Positions 1 to 7,368 of a DNA stretch of 29,361 nucleotides are shown here, in pieces (positions within the stretch are counted from its first letter, which is position 1; each line of letters opens with the position of its first letter). The stretch is taken from NCBI GenBank assembly GCA_965658375.1, contig CBFHSD010000028.1, positions 1 through 29,361 on the forward strand. Direction: 5' to 3'. Both the position numbers and the translations under genes were made by a program. This DNA comes from CBFHSD01 sp965658375. Lineage in GTDB: Bacteria > Bacteroidota > Bacteroidia > Flavobacteriales_G > Salibacteraceae. The notes under the pieces were generated by a model. It was not told the DNA's origin. It did not search any database and saw only the letters and a program-made list of their open reading frames with translations.

Positions 1-1433
1 GAAAACTCCTTTTTCTTCTTTTTCACCTTTTTGATGTAATTAAACATCCCGTATTTTTTAATAGCCTTAGCTACACGATTTGGAACCATCGCTTCCCATC
101 CTTCTTGGTCGCTTTGAATAAGTTCTAGTACATCATCGCTGTAAATGGTTAAGAGCTCTTTATTCACCTGCTTAATGTCTTCAACTTTTTGGTTATCAAC
201 AATAAAACGGTATAAGCCATCGAGCTTTTTGCTCACTTCAAAATTTTCTGTATTGAATAAACCATCTCCAGATCCATTGGTGGCAGGGTATACTAAAAGC
301 TTTACATTTCTTCCGAATAATCGACCAAATGCTTCAAGAATACCTCCTTTGAGGTGTTTGTAGTAGCTAGGATCAAACAGGGCGGCTAAGTTGTTCACTC
401 CTAAAATGAGACCTACTTTTTCTCCTCTATTTACATTCGTAAGATAAGTTGCCAGTTGATAATACCATTGAAAATTGGTAATCATAACTGTTTGTCCGAG
501 TGAACACAAGATGTCTACTCTGTCTAGAAAGTCTTTTTCATCTACATTCTCTCCTTTGTGCATGAGATTCTTGAGGCTCAACTCGCAAAGAACCATAAGC
601 TTCTCTCTATTCACATCTTCTTCTTGCTTGAATTGACGATAGCCTGATAATAGCATATCAACATTTACCAGTGTAGGAGGTCTAAAACGCCCTCTAAGCA
701 CAATGATGTTTTTCTTATAAAGCACTTCAGATGCTTGAATGTTGGTTCCGTCAGGGCCAAACATAGCAGCAGGTGTGAACCCGTTCTTCACCAGTTTTAA
801 ACTGACTATTCGGTTATCGATCTCTTCAAAATCATCGCCTTGAATGTTGAACATGTCAATTTCAATTCTATTGATTGAAATACTATCGTAAAGAGATTCT
901 AAAAAGTCATCTAAATTATTGTGGTGGTAGTAACAGGCATAAATAAGATTTACTCCAATTCTCCCAACTGCTTTTTGTTGAAGTAGCGTGTCAGTATCGT
1001 GCAACTTAATGTGCATGATGCATTCATTTACGGGGCCTCCTGTGGTCAACTGAAATCTACACCCTAACCATCCATGGCCTTGATTGGTTTTGTGAAAGTT
1101 GAGCGTTTCAATGGTATTGGAAAACGCGAAAAAGGATTTATCATCTGCTTTATGAGAGAGCTTCTCAGCTAAGGCATCGTAATCGTGTCTTAGCATTGCC
1201 TTCAATCTGTGCTCGCTCACATACCTTGGACTTTCTCCGTAGATACTGTCTGAGATTTTCATGTCATAAGCCGACTGAGACAAGGCGATAGTTCCTGATG
1301 ATCCTCCTGCTTCAAAAAATGTACCTGCAACATCCTGTCCGGCTCCAATTTCGCTGAATGAACCATAAATGGAATTGTCAAGATTAATGCGAAGTGCCTT
1401 TTCGTTTAGAGTCAGTTTTCTGAAGTCTTTCAT
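1..1433 (-). CDS. Conserved protein of unknown function (partial, C-terminus beyond window)
   Basis: About 477 codons are visible, open to the left edge, starting at an ATG at 1431-1433. I recognise the family from memory: a long cytosolic protein conserved in Bacteroidota, cyanobacteria and other phyla, found in databases under unsupported names such as TonB-dependent receptor or nicotinate-nucleotide adenylyltransferase. The visible sequence has no signal peptide, membrane segment, TonB box or HxGH nucleotidyltransferase motif, so neither name is justified. Strongly family-like stretches are SEIGAGQDVAGTFFEAGG (residues about 21-38), FGPDGTNIQASEVLYKK in the middle, and GGILEAFGRLFGRNVKLLVYP near the 3' half. 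The tail is lysine-rich, which suggests the true C-terminus is close to the window edge. A -7 box lies 18 nt upstream at 1452-1459. Function unknown; confidence is high that the gene is real. Confidence 0.88.
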   Translation of the reverse strand, partial: MKDFRKLTLNEKALRINLDNSIYGSFSEIGAGQDVAGTFFEAGGSSGTIALSQSAYDMKISDSIYGESPRYVSEHRLKAMLRHDYDALAEKLSHKADDKSFFAFSNTIETLNFHKTNQGHGWLGCRFQLTTGGPVNECIMHIKLHDTDTLLQQKAVGRIGVNLIYACYYHHNNLDDFLESLYDSISINRIEIDMFNIQGDDFEEIDNRIVSLKLVKNGFTPAAMFGPDGTNIQASEVLYKKNIIVLRGRFRPPTLVNVDMLLSGYRQFKQEEDVNREKLMVLCELSLKNLMHKGENVDEKDFLDRVDILCSLGQTVMITNFQWYYQLATYLTNVNRGEKVGLILGVNNLAALFDPSYYKHLKGGILEAFGRLFGRNVKLLVYPATNGSGDGLFNTENFEVSKKLDGLYRFIVDNQKVEDIKQVNKELLTIYSDDVLELIQSDQEGWEAMVPNRVAKAIKKYGMFNYIKKVKKKKKEF

Positions 1434-1451
1434 TTTTTTCAGATTGAACGT

Positions 1452-1459
1452 CAAAGTTA
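1452..1459 (-). promoter_or_regulatory. Bacteroidota-type -7 box (TAACTTTG)
   Basis: On the minus strand the site reads TAACTTTG, a perfect match to TAnnTTTG. It lies 18 nt before the ATG at 1433, so the transcript leader would be very short. No clear TTG-type -33 element is seen at the usual distance. Confidence 0.5.
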
Positions 1460-1499
1460 TGGAATCACATACTACAGGGAAATAGAAATGCAATTAATA

Positions 1500-2084
1500 T
1501 CAATTCAAATTTGGGTTTTTAGGAAATGAAGCCATAATCTTAAAATCTCTCCCTAGTTTCTCGAGGGTACTTTTCCAGTAATTGGGGTTATCACCCATGA
1601 TCTCTTTTGGGTTCCCCGGAGCAACAATCCAAGATTTTTCATCTATCTCTTGCTGCAATTGGTTTGGGCTCCAGCCAGAATAGCCAAGAAAGAACCTTAC
1701 TTGATTTGGTTTGAGCTGCTTTGTTTTCAGGTAAAAGTTTAGTTGCTCAAAAGATCCTCCCCACCATAATCCTGGTTTAATCTGTATACTTTCTTCAATG
1801 ACTTCGCCAAGAGAGTGCACGTAGTAAACATGATCTTTTCCAACAGGGCCGCCATTGTATAGAGGCGTTGAAGGTGAATTCAATTCAGGAATAACTTCTT
1901 TAGTATACATGGTGCTTTTATGGTTCAATACAAAGCCCATAGATCCTTCCTTGTTGTGAGCCGTGAGTAAAACAACACTTCTTTGAAAACTTGGGTCTTC
2001 TAAAAAGGGTTCTGAGATTAAAAGTTGACCCTTTTCAGGTTTTACCAATTCGAAATGGCTATTCAGAATATCCATAAAATTCAT
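1500..2084 (-). CDS. yqgE: YqgE/AlgH family protein (UPF0301)
   Basis: A 194-residue protein of the YqgE/AlgH family (DUF179), small cytosolic proteins of uncertain biochemical role, linked in Pseudomonas to transcription of alginate genes. The family signature is clear: GQLLISEPFLEDPSFQRSV at residues 19-37 followed by a GSMGFVLN segment to residue 54, then YNGGPVG near 76-82 and a FFLGYSGWSPNQLQQEI segment near 131-147. Length is typical (about 185-190). Two in-frame ATGs lie 9 nt apart (2084 and 2075); the second gives the more usual N-terminus, and neither has a strong ribosome binding site. It stands alone between a conserved unknown gene and a divergent RIC-like gene. Identity is secure; the role is not known from the sequence. 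Confidence 0.95.
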   Translation of the reverse strand: MNFMDILNSHFELVKPEKGQLLISEPFLEDPSFQRSVVLLTAHNKEGSMGFVLNHKSTMYTKEVIPELNSPSTPLYNGGPVGKDHVYYVHSLGEVIEESIQIKPGLWWGGSFEQLNFYLKTKQLKPNQVRFFLGYSGWSPNQLQQEIDEKSWIVAPGNPKEIMGDNPNYWKSTLEKLGRDFKIMASFPKNPNLN

Positions 2085-2211
2085 GAGATTTTGGTAAAGA
2101 GAATCAATTTTACTCAGGGTTTATTTGCGCTATACTTTCAAATGTTATAAAAATAGCGTACTTTTAGACGGGCAAACCGATAGACAAAATGATCTGAACA
2201 ACAAACAACGC

Positions 2212-2219
2212 AACCTTTG
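2212..2219 (+). promoter_or_regulatory. Possible -7 box with one mismatch (AACCTTTG)
   Basis: AACCTTTGC differs from TAnnTTTG only at the first base and lies 14 nt before the ATG at 2234, the same spacing as the perfect boxes elsewhere in the window. A similar AACTTTTG (10049-10056) precedes the barrel gene at 10082. Weak evidence on its own. Confidence 0.3.
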
Positions 2220-2233
2220 CGAATGCGAAATTT

Positions 2234-2833
2234 ATGCATAAGCTTGAAGCTTTTGAATCGAAAACTTTATGGAAATCAGAAGTATTGAAGAAAGCAAACC
2301 AAACCTGGAAGCAAAAGTCTGCAGGAGAGGAAGCTCAAGATTTAAGTGATTTAGAATTTACAGAGGTGATCAACCTCATGCGCCTTCATCAAAAAAGCTA
2401 CATTCATCATTACTTACCAGAATTGGAGTCTATGGTGAACCGTTTATGAAAGACGGCACAAGGTGGTGATCAAAAAGAATACTTTACTGTAATTAGATTA
2501 TTCAGAAGTCTTTCTAGCTTGAAGCAGGAGCTTGAATCTCATATCAATGAGGTGGAGACGAGAATATTTAAGTGTGCTGAGGCATCTGTAAAACGACCAC
2601 GTTTTCGCAAGATGTATACGGTTTCGTCATCTAATCTAAAAACATACTTATCAAGTTACCATGAATTTCCAAAGCGATTGGTTCTAGATTTTAGCAGCGC
2701 AGTGCAAGAGGTAAACGCATTAATAGAAGAAGAATTTAACGGAGTGGCGTTTTCTTTTTTAGCAGATATTGAAGTTTACATTGAGGTAGAAAGCACTGTT
2801 TTGGTTCCTAAGTTGTTGAAGCTGGAAATCTAA
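2234..2833 (+). pseudogene. RIC/YtfE-like hemerythrin-fold protein interrupted by in-frame TGA
   Basis: An ATG at 2234 opens a 71-codon frame ending at TGA 2447-2449. The same frame then continues without another stop to TAA 2831-2833, giving about 199 residue positions if the TGA is read through. The joined product resembles the C-terminal hemerythrin-like part of iron-sulfur repair proteins of the RIC/YtfE/ScdA family: HHYLPELESM before the stop, LESHINEVETRIF after it (residues 101-113), and DIEVYIEVESTVLVPK near the end (178-193), which corresponds to the family's DLHxHIHLENxxLFP. The diiron ligands are eroded: H103 is kept but V107 stands where Glu is expected, and Y182 where His is expected, with E186 kept. 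No ScdA_N (DUF542) domain is present. The second part could in principle start at a TTG at 2519, but it would lack the first helices. Its stop overlaps the opposite-strand stop of the transporter. Probably a decaying gene, though the otherwise intact frame leaves sequencing error or a very recent mutation possible. Confidence 0.6.
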
Positions 2834-4065
2834 GTTGTTACCCAAAAATACCAGAAGGTAAAGCCGAGAAGTGTAACAAAACACATCCAGATATACATTA
2901 TTTTTAAAGTAGATGGCCTGAAGAGTTTTCTTTCAATCAGGTCTTGAATTGCTTTTAGATTGAACCAGCATAGGATTGGTGCGGTAAGAAAACTTACAGT
3001 TGCCGCAAAATCTACCAAAAGCTTAAGTTGCCCTCCAAACGGAATAAGGACGATGATAGCTCCTAAAATCAATATTTTGAGAAGGCTATTCTGATGAAAA
3101 ACCTTTTTCTTCCATTTATCATTGACCTTCAATAGCTGAAGCGATTCGCTCATAACACGTGTATACCCGTCTGTTACTGCCAATGTGGTGCTAAACATAG
3201 TAGTAAGTGCGGCAATGCCAATTGGATAATAAGCCCAATTGCCTAAAGTATCAGTATAAGATTGAATTAGTGTTTGAATGAATGGTATTGCCCCATTCGG
3301 CATGGTATTTCCTTTTGTGTTTAAGACCAGTGTTCCAAGCATGACAAATAAACAAGCTAAAAAGCAAGTCGTCCAGTATCCAATATGAAAATCTCTTAGT
3401 GTACTTTTAAGCGTTACACTTCCCAATTTTTTCTTCTCTAATATCCAAGATGAATGCCATACACTAATGTCAAAAGGAGAAGGCATCCAACCAATGAATG
3501 CAGCTAAAAACAAGATATCCATTGACTCTAAACCAGGTAAAACTGGTGTAGTAAATACTTCAAGATTCGATTGGTCAAAGGCAAGACTAACAGCAATAAA
3601 AGTAGATGAGGTTAATAACAGAATCACAATTTTCATCAATTGATCCAAGGCTTTATAACTCCCGAAATAAATTAAAAGTGCAGAGAGCAAAAGAATGCCA
3701 ATAGAAATGCCGGAGAGTGAAAGCTCGTTTGGCCATAATGTAGATAGAATGCCAGCCGTAACTAAAGTAACTGCTGCCTGAACAATAAACATGGTTGAAA
3801 GTGTGAGGGTGAGAAAAATGGAAAAAGGAAAGATTCCCTTTTCTCTATAGCTTGAAAGGAGAGAGGTGTTGGTTTCTTGTGCGTAACGAGGACCAATTTC
3901 AAAAAATGGGTATTTCAAAAGGTGAACTAATAGCACAATGATTACGGCAAACCACCCCATAGATGCGCCTGCACGTGTACTCTGAACCAAATGTGAAACA
4001 CCTATCGCAGCACCTGCATAGATTAACCCTGGACCTAAGCTTTTATAAATGTGATTCAGTTTCAA
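2830..4065 (-). CDS. Nramp-family divalent-metal transporter, non-canonical clade
   Basis: A 411-residue membrane protein with about 11 hydrophobic segments, matching the Nramp (SLC11-like) family, which couples Mn2+, Fe2+ or related ion uptake to ion gradients. TM1 begins GPGLIYAGAAIGVSHLVQS (residues 11-29); the canonical DPGN is absent. The TM6 region reads GWMPSPFDISVWHSSW, so the canonical MPH motif is MPS while the following HSS is kept. These changes place it in a divergent Nramp clade whose ion specificity cannot be inferred. The frame must begin before GPG, and the only start available there is TTG at 4063-4065 (the next Met is residue 36, inside TM1/TM2), with a purine-rich AAGAAG upstream. 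The 3' end overlaps the RIC-like gene by 4 nt, the two stops sharing CTAA. Family call secure, substrate open. Confidence 0.85.
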   Translation of the reverse strand: MKLNHIYKSLGPGLIYAGAAIGVSHLVQSTRAGASMGWFAVIIVLLVHLLKYPFFEIGPRYAQETNTSLLSSYREKGIFPFSIFLTLTLSTMFIVQAAVTLVTAGILSTLWPNELSLSGISIGILLLSALLIYFGSYKALDQLMKIVILLLTSSTFIAVSLAFDQSNLEVFTTPVLPGLESMDILFLAAFIGWMPSPFDISVWHSSWILEKKKLGSVTLKSTLRDFHIGYWTTCFLACLFVMLGTLVLNTKGNTMPNGAIPFIQTLIQSYTDTLGNWAYYPIGIAALTTMFSTTLAVTDGYTRVMSESLQLLKVNDKWKKKVFHQNSLLKILILGAIIVLIPFGGQLKLLVDFAATVSFLTAPILCWFNLKAIQDLIERKLFRPSTLKIMYIWMCFVTLLGFTFWYFWVTT

Positions 4066-4107
4066 TTTTTATTCTTCTTTTGGCCTTAAGATTGTGGATA
4101 GACAAAT

Positions 4108-4437
4108 ATGCTAAAACCTGTAGATGTTGCATGTGCGGTTATTGTGAGAAATGGAAAGTTCTTAATCTGTAAAAGATCAGAGAGAATGGAGCTGCCTTTA
4201 AAATGGGAGTTTCCAGGAGGGAAGATTGAAAAGAATGAAAAACCAATACAAGCTGTTATACGCGAAATGAAAGAGGAGCTGAACATCTATGTGCATGTTT
4301 TTGAGCGATTAACACCTATTGAATGGGTGAGTCCTTCGAATTTTGGTGACTACGATTGGGCCCAAGCAGACATTCTAATAGTCCAAGAAGTTTTGAATAA
4401 AGTTGGGTTAGACAGTGAGCAATTTAGAAACCTATAG
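4108..4437 (+). CDS. Nudix hydrolase, MutT-like, shortened
   Basis: A 109-residue MutT-like Nudix protein; the family hydrolyses nucleoside diphosphate derivatives, MutT itself cleansing 8-oxo-dGTP. The Nudix box fits GX5EX7REUXEEXGU at residues 38-60: G38, E44, R52-E53, E56-E57, I60, with Asn at the usual Gly position 59. The N-terminal strand and PLKWEFPGG approach are typical. MutT-type proteins usually run about 125-140 residues. Here the sequence passes from FERLTPIE (66-72) straight into WVSPSNFGDYDWAQADILIV (73-92), which resembles the usual C-terminal stretch, so roughly 25-30 residues of the central sheet seem to be missing. The gene runs convergently into ribH, overlapping its 3' end by 14 nt. 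The catalytic box is intact, but folding and activity are uncertain. Confidence 0.82.
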   Translation: MLKPVDVACAVIVRNGKFLICKRSERMELPLKWEFPGGKIEKNEKPIQAVIREMKEELNIYVHVFERLTPIEWVSPSNFGDYDWAQADILIVQEVLNKVGLDSEQFRNL

Positions 4438-4945
4438 TTCCTGTAGAAGAAAGTTCTCCCAAATTGATTTTTAAGTGAGCCATTTTCACAGCAGTTACTG
4501 CCGCTTCAACTCCTTTATTTCCATGTTTACCTCCGCTTCGGTCAAGACCTTGTTGCATAGTGTCATCTGTAAGAATACCAAATACAACAGGAATATCAAA
4601 TTTCAAAGAAACGTCTTTGACTCCTTGGGCAACGGCTTGGCACACATAGTCAAAATGACTGGTTTCTCCTCTCACAACGCTTCCTAAACATATAACTGCA
4701 TCCACGTGAAGTGTTTTGCAGGCAAATTGAGCAGCAATAGGCAATTCATACGCTCCAGGTACTCTTCTTACAATTAAATTATCAGGTTCAATTTGTAAAG
4801 CTTCTAGCGTTTCTTTTGCTCCTTTTAATAAGTTATCTGTGATTTCATTGTTCCATTCACTTACCAATAAAGCGATTCTTAATGCAGATGCCTTGGGAAC
4901 ACTGTCGAGATTGTACTCTGAAAGATTTTGATTTTCTGTAGCCAT
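4424..4945 (-). CDS. ribH: 6,7-dimethyl-8-ribityllumazine synthase
   Basis: Lumazine synthase, the penultimate step of riboflavin synthesis, condensing 5-amino-6-ribitylamino-uracil with 3,4-dihydroxy-2-butanone 4-phosphate. The 173 residues carry the family marks: SEWN at 29-32, PGAYELP at 63-69, the GETSHFDYV segment at 93-101 with active-site His97, and GILTDDTMQQGLDR at 123-136. The N-terminal extension of about 18 residues before the first strand is modest. The ATG at 4943-4945 is the natural start. It lies 88 nt downstream of the 3-hydroxyacyl-CoA dehydrogenase gene, with an inverted repeat between them, and no other rib gene is nearby. I see no FMN riboswitch in the spacer. The 3' end overlaps the Nudix gene. 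Confidence 0.97.
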   Translation of the reverse strand: MATENQNLSEYNLDSVPKASALRIALLVSEWNNEITDNLLKGAKETLEALQIEPDNLIVRRVPGAYELPIAAQFACKTLHVDAVICLGSVVRGETSHFDYVCQAVAQGVKDVSLKFDIPVVFGILTDDTMQQGLDRSGGKHGNKGVEAAVTAVKMAHLKINLGELSSTGTIGF

Positions 4946-4957
4946 ATTAAGAGAATA

Positions 4958-4991
4958 AAACAGCGAATTAAATTGAATAAATCCGCTGTTT
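4958..4991 (-). terminator. Inverted repeat in spacer before ribH, possible weak terminator
   Basis: Arms AAACAGCG and CGCTGTTT (8 bp) are separated by an 18-nt AT-rich loop, followed on the minus strand by TTTATTCTCTT-like sequence. It lies between the stop of the dehydrogenase gene and the ribH start, so it could attenuate read-through. The large loop makes it a weak call. Confidence 0.35.
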
Positions 4992-5033
4992 GTGGTTGAT
5001 TAATCAATGGATGCTTTAACGATTGTGTTCTAT

Positions 5034-5930
5034 TTATTTTTTAAAAGTACTGGCAACAATAAGCTCTTTTGTTCCATGGGTATAAGAATAGAAGCCTTCT
5101 CCAGATTTCGCTCCCATTTTTCCGGCCATAACCATATTGACTAACAATGGGCAAGGAGCGTATTTCGGATTCCCAAAACCATCATGAAGCACATTCAAAA
5201 TGCTCAGACATACATCTAGTCCAATAAAATCTGCCAATTGAAGTGGCCCCATAGGATGAGCCATACCTAGCTTCATTACTGTATCAATCTCTTCTACACC
5301 TGCAACACCCTCGAACAATGAATAAATTGCTTCATTAATCATTGGCATTAAAATACGGTTAGCCACAAAGCCAGGGTAATCATTCACTTCTACGGGTACC
5401 TTACCTAATTTTTTAGACAAGTCCATAATGGTGTTAGTTACTTCATCAGATGTAGCGTAACCTCTGATCACTTCTACCAATTTCATGATAGGTACAGGGT
5501 TCATAAAATGCATTCCTATTACTTTGTCTGCTTTAGAAGTAACAGCTGCGATTTTTGTGATGGAGATAGACGAAGTATTGGTGGCTAAAATGGTGTTATC
5601 TCCTGTAAATTGATCTAAATCGGAAAATATTTTGAGCTTAAGGTCTACATTTTCTGTAGCAGCTTCAACAACCAAATCGGTATTTTCAACACCTTCTTTT
5701 AGTGTTGTGAACGTATTAATTCTGTTCAAGGTGTCAGCTTTCTCTTCCTCGCTAATGCGTTCTTTCTTAATAAGTCTGTCTAAATTTTTGGTAATGGTGG
5801 CCAATCCTTTTTTTAACGAATCTTCAGAAAGATCTACCAAGTTGACATTGTAACCTGATTGTGCAAATACATGGGCTATTCCATTCCCCATTGTTCCAGC
5901 TCCTATAACTGCTACTTTATTCATGTTCAT
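5034..5930 (-). CDS. 3-hydroxybutyryl-CoA (3-hydroxyacyl-CoA) dehydrogenase
   Basis: NAD(P)-dependent oxidation or reduction of the 3-hydroxyl of 3-hydroxyacyl-CoA, in butanoate or fatty-acid metabolism. The 298-residue protein is the stand-alone Hbd/PaaH type: a Rossmann GAGTMG at 10-15, an acidic D33 ending the second strand, NTSS at 118-121, and the catalytic His141 in GMHFMNPVP. The C-terminal helical domain begins near residue 190 (PGFVANRILMPMINEA) and includes the family's HPMGPLQLADFIGLD. Slightly longer than the usual 282 residues, mostly at the C-terminus. Two ATGs lie 6 nt apart (5930, 5924). It follows the phosphoglycosyltransferase gene by 18 nt, so it is probably co-transcribed, without an obvious functional link. 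Confidence 0.94.
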   Translation of the reverse strand: MNMNKVAVIGAGTMGNGIAHVFAQSGYNVNLVDLSEDSLKKGLATITKNLDRLIKKERISEEEKADTLNRINTFTTLKEGVENTDLVVEAATENVDLKLKIFSDLDQFTGDNTILATNTSSISITKIAAVTSKADKVIGMHFMNPVPIMKLVEVIRGYATSDEVTNTIMDLSKKLGKVPVEVNDYPGFVANRILMPMINEAIYSLFEGVAGVEEIDTVMKLGMAHPMGPLQLADFIGLDVCLSILNVLHDGFGNPKYAPCPLLVNMVMAGKMGAKSGEGFYSYTHGTKELIVASTFKK

Positions 5931-5948
5931 TCAATTAATTAAATGCGT

Positions 5949-7367
5949 TTATTTTCCTCTGCCTTGCAAAACAATTAAAACTGTGTAAATCAATATTTTA
6001 AAATCTACAAAGAGACTCATGTTCTCTATGTAAAGGATATCATACTTAAGTCTTCTCACCATTTCTTCTACATTCTCAGCATACCCGTATTTCACTTGCC
6101 CCCAGCTTGTTATGCCTGGTCGAACTTTATGTAAATGACGGTAATGTGGCGCCTTTTGTACGATTTGATCAATGTAGAATTTTCTTTCAGGTCTGGGTCC
6201 CACAATACTCATATCGCCAAGTATAACATTAATGAATTGTGGAAGTTCATCCAGTCTCCATTTTCTCATTATTTTCCCTGTTGGCGTTATTCTTGGGTCA
6301 TCGTCACTAGAAAGTTGAGGTCCCATTTCTTCAGCATTTGAGAACATGCTCCTAAATTTAATTATGGAGAATGGAATACCATTTTTACCTACGCGCTCTT
6401 GGAAAAAGAAAATTGGGCCTTTTGAACTGAACTTGACTATGAGCGCTAAAAGGATAAATAACCACCAAAACAGCAATAAAACAACGAGTGAAACTGATAG
6501 ATCAATAAAACGTTTTAGACTTCTTTGCCATTGAGGCATGATCTCATGTTTTACATCAATGAGAGGAGTACCAAAAATACTCGTCATTTTCACCTGTCCG
6601 GATAATATGTCGTACATATCTGGAATTATCTTAACACCAACATCAACGGGTTCCAAATTATTGATAATGTTCTCGAGTTTATTGTGCTCTGAGCTTTCTA
6701 TGGCTATAATAACATCTTCAATATCATGGTCTTCAATTAATTGAGCAATGTCATCAACATGTCCAATATGTGCTAGCTTTCCATTGAGGAGGCTATCTGT
6801 TTTACCGTTTACGTGAACATAACCTTTGAACAGAAAACCATTCGATTTTTTTTGCGATTCTAGTTCTTCAAACAGTTCAAGTGCATTTTCATTTGATCCA
6901 ATGAGTATGGTATTGAATCCAATGGTTCTTTCATGCACTTGACGAGCTGTGTGCGTAGCAAATGCTAAACGTGGAATCAAGGTAGCTGTAAAGTGAATAA
7001 CAAAGAGCGCGGTGTAGCTGTAATAATAGTTGGTGTAGTCTGCAATGGCGTCATCTAAGATAAAGGCGAAAAACAGAATGAGGGTTCCTACAAATGTGTG
7101 AACAATGGTTTTTCCTATTTCTGCTAAACGACTTTTGCGAAACGGTTCTTTGTAGAATCCTGTAAGGTAGTAGAAATTTACCCAGAAAATGGGCATTAGC
7201 GCAAGGGCCCAATAGAATTTATCGTTTAGCTCAAAAAGGACAGGTTCCCCATACTTTAAGGGCTCTACATACAATTTACGAAACGAATAAAAAGCGATCC
7301 AAGCAACTGCGGCAGCTAGAAAATCACCAACAATGTAACGCAGACGTTCTTTCTTTCTGTTCAGCAT
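5949..7367 (-). CDS. Polyprenyl-phosphate sugar phosphotransferase (WcaJ/exopolysaccharide initiating enzyme)
   Basis: Membrane phosphoglycosyltransferase that transfers a sugar-1-phosphate from a nucleotide sugar to undecaprenyl phosphate, the first step of exopolysaccharide or O-antigen assembly. The 472 residues hold four N-terminal membrane helices (about 13-33, 50-70, 83-103, 113-132), a Rossmann-like CoA-binding domain (about 145-255), a further hydrophobic re-entrant segment near 290-310, and the C-terminal bacterial sugar transferase domain with KFRSM, DELPQFINVILGDMSIVGPRPE and a PGITSWGQV motif. A longer open frame begins at a TTG at 7478, but it would run back into the lipoprotein gene. 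The ATG at 7365-7367 follows that gene's TAA by one base, which suggests translational coupling. The sugar used cannot be told from sequence. Confidence 0.93.
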   Translation of the reverse strand: MLNRKKERLRYIVGDFLAAAVAWIAFYSFRKLYVEPLKYGEPVLFELNDKFYWALALMPIFWVNFYYLTGFYKEPFRKSRLAEIGKTIVHTFVGTLILFFAFILDDAIADYTNYYYSYTALFVIHFTATLIPRLAFATHTARQVHERTIGFNTILIGSNENALELFEELESQKKSNGFLFKGYVHVNGKTDSLLNGKLAHIGHVDDIAQLIEDHDIEDVIIAIESSEHNKLENIINNLEPVDVGVKIIPDMYDILSGQVKMTSIFGTPLIDVKHEIMPQWQRSLKRFIDLSVSLVVLLLFWWLFILLALIVKFSSKGPIFFFQERVGKNGIPFSIIKFRSMFSNAEEMGPQLSSDDDPRITPTGKIMRKWRLDELPQFINVILGDMSIVGPRPERKFYIDQIVQKAPHYRHLHKVRPGITSWGQVKYGYAENVEEMVRRLKYDILYIENMSLFVDFKILIYTVLIVLQGRGK

Positions 7368-7368
7368 A

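Noticed and set aside
2447..2449. TGA as a recoded selenocysteine codon in the RIC-like gene
   Set aside because: The position is after a leucine in a helix with no redox motif or matching cysteine, and I see no plausible SECIS hairpin just after it.
2446..2470. ATGA overlap suggesting a second gene starting at 2446
   Set aside because: That frame ends after seven codons at a TGA, so no protein of useful size follows.
4946..5033. FMN riboswitch before ribH
   Set aside because: The spacer is only 88 nt and AT-rich, with one simple inverted repeat; I see none of the conserved FMN-aptamer sequence blocks.
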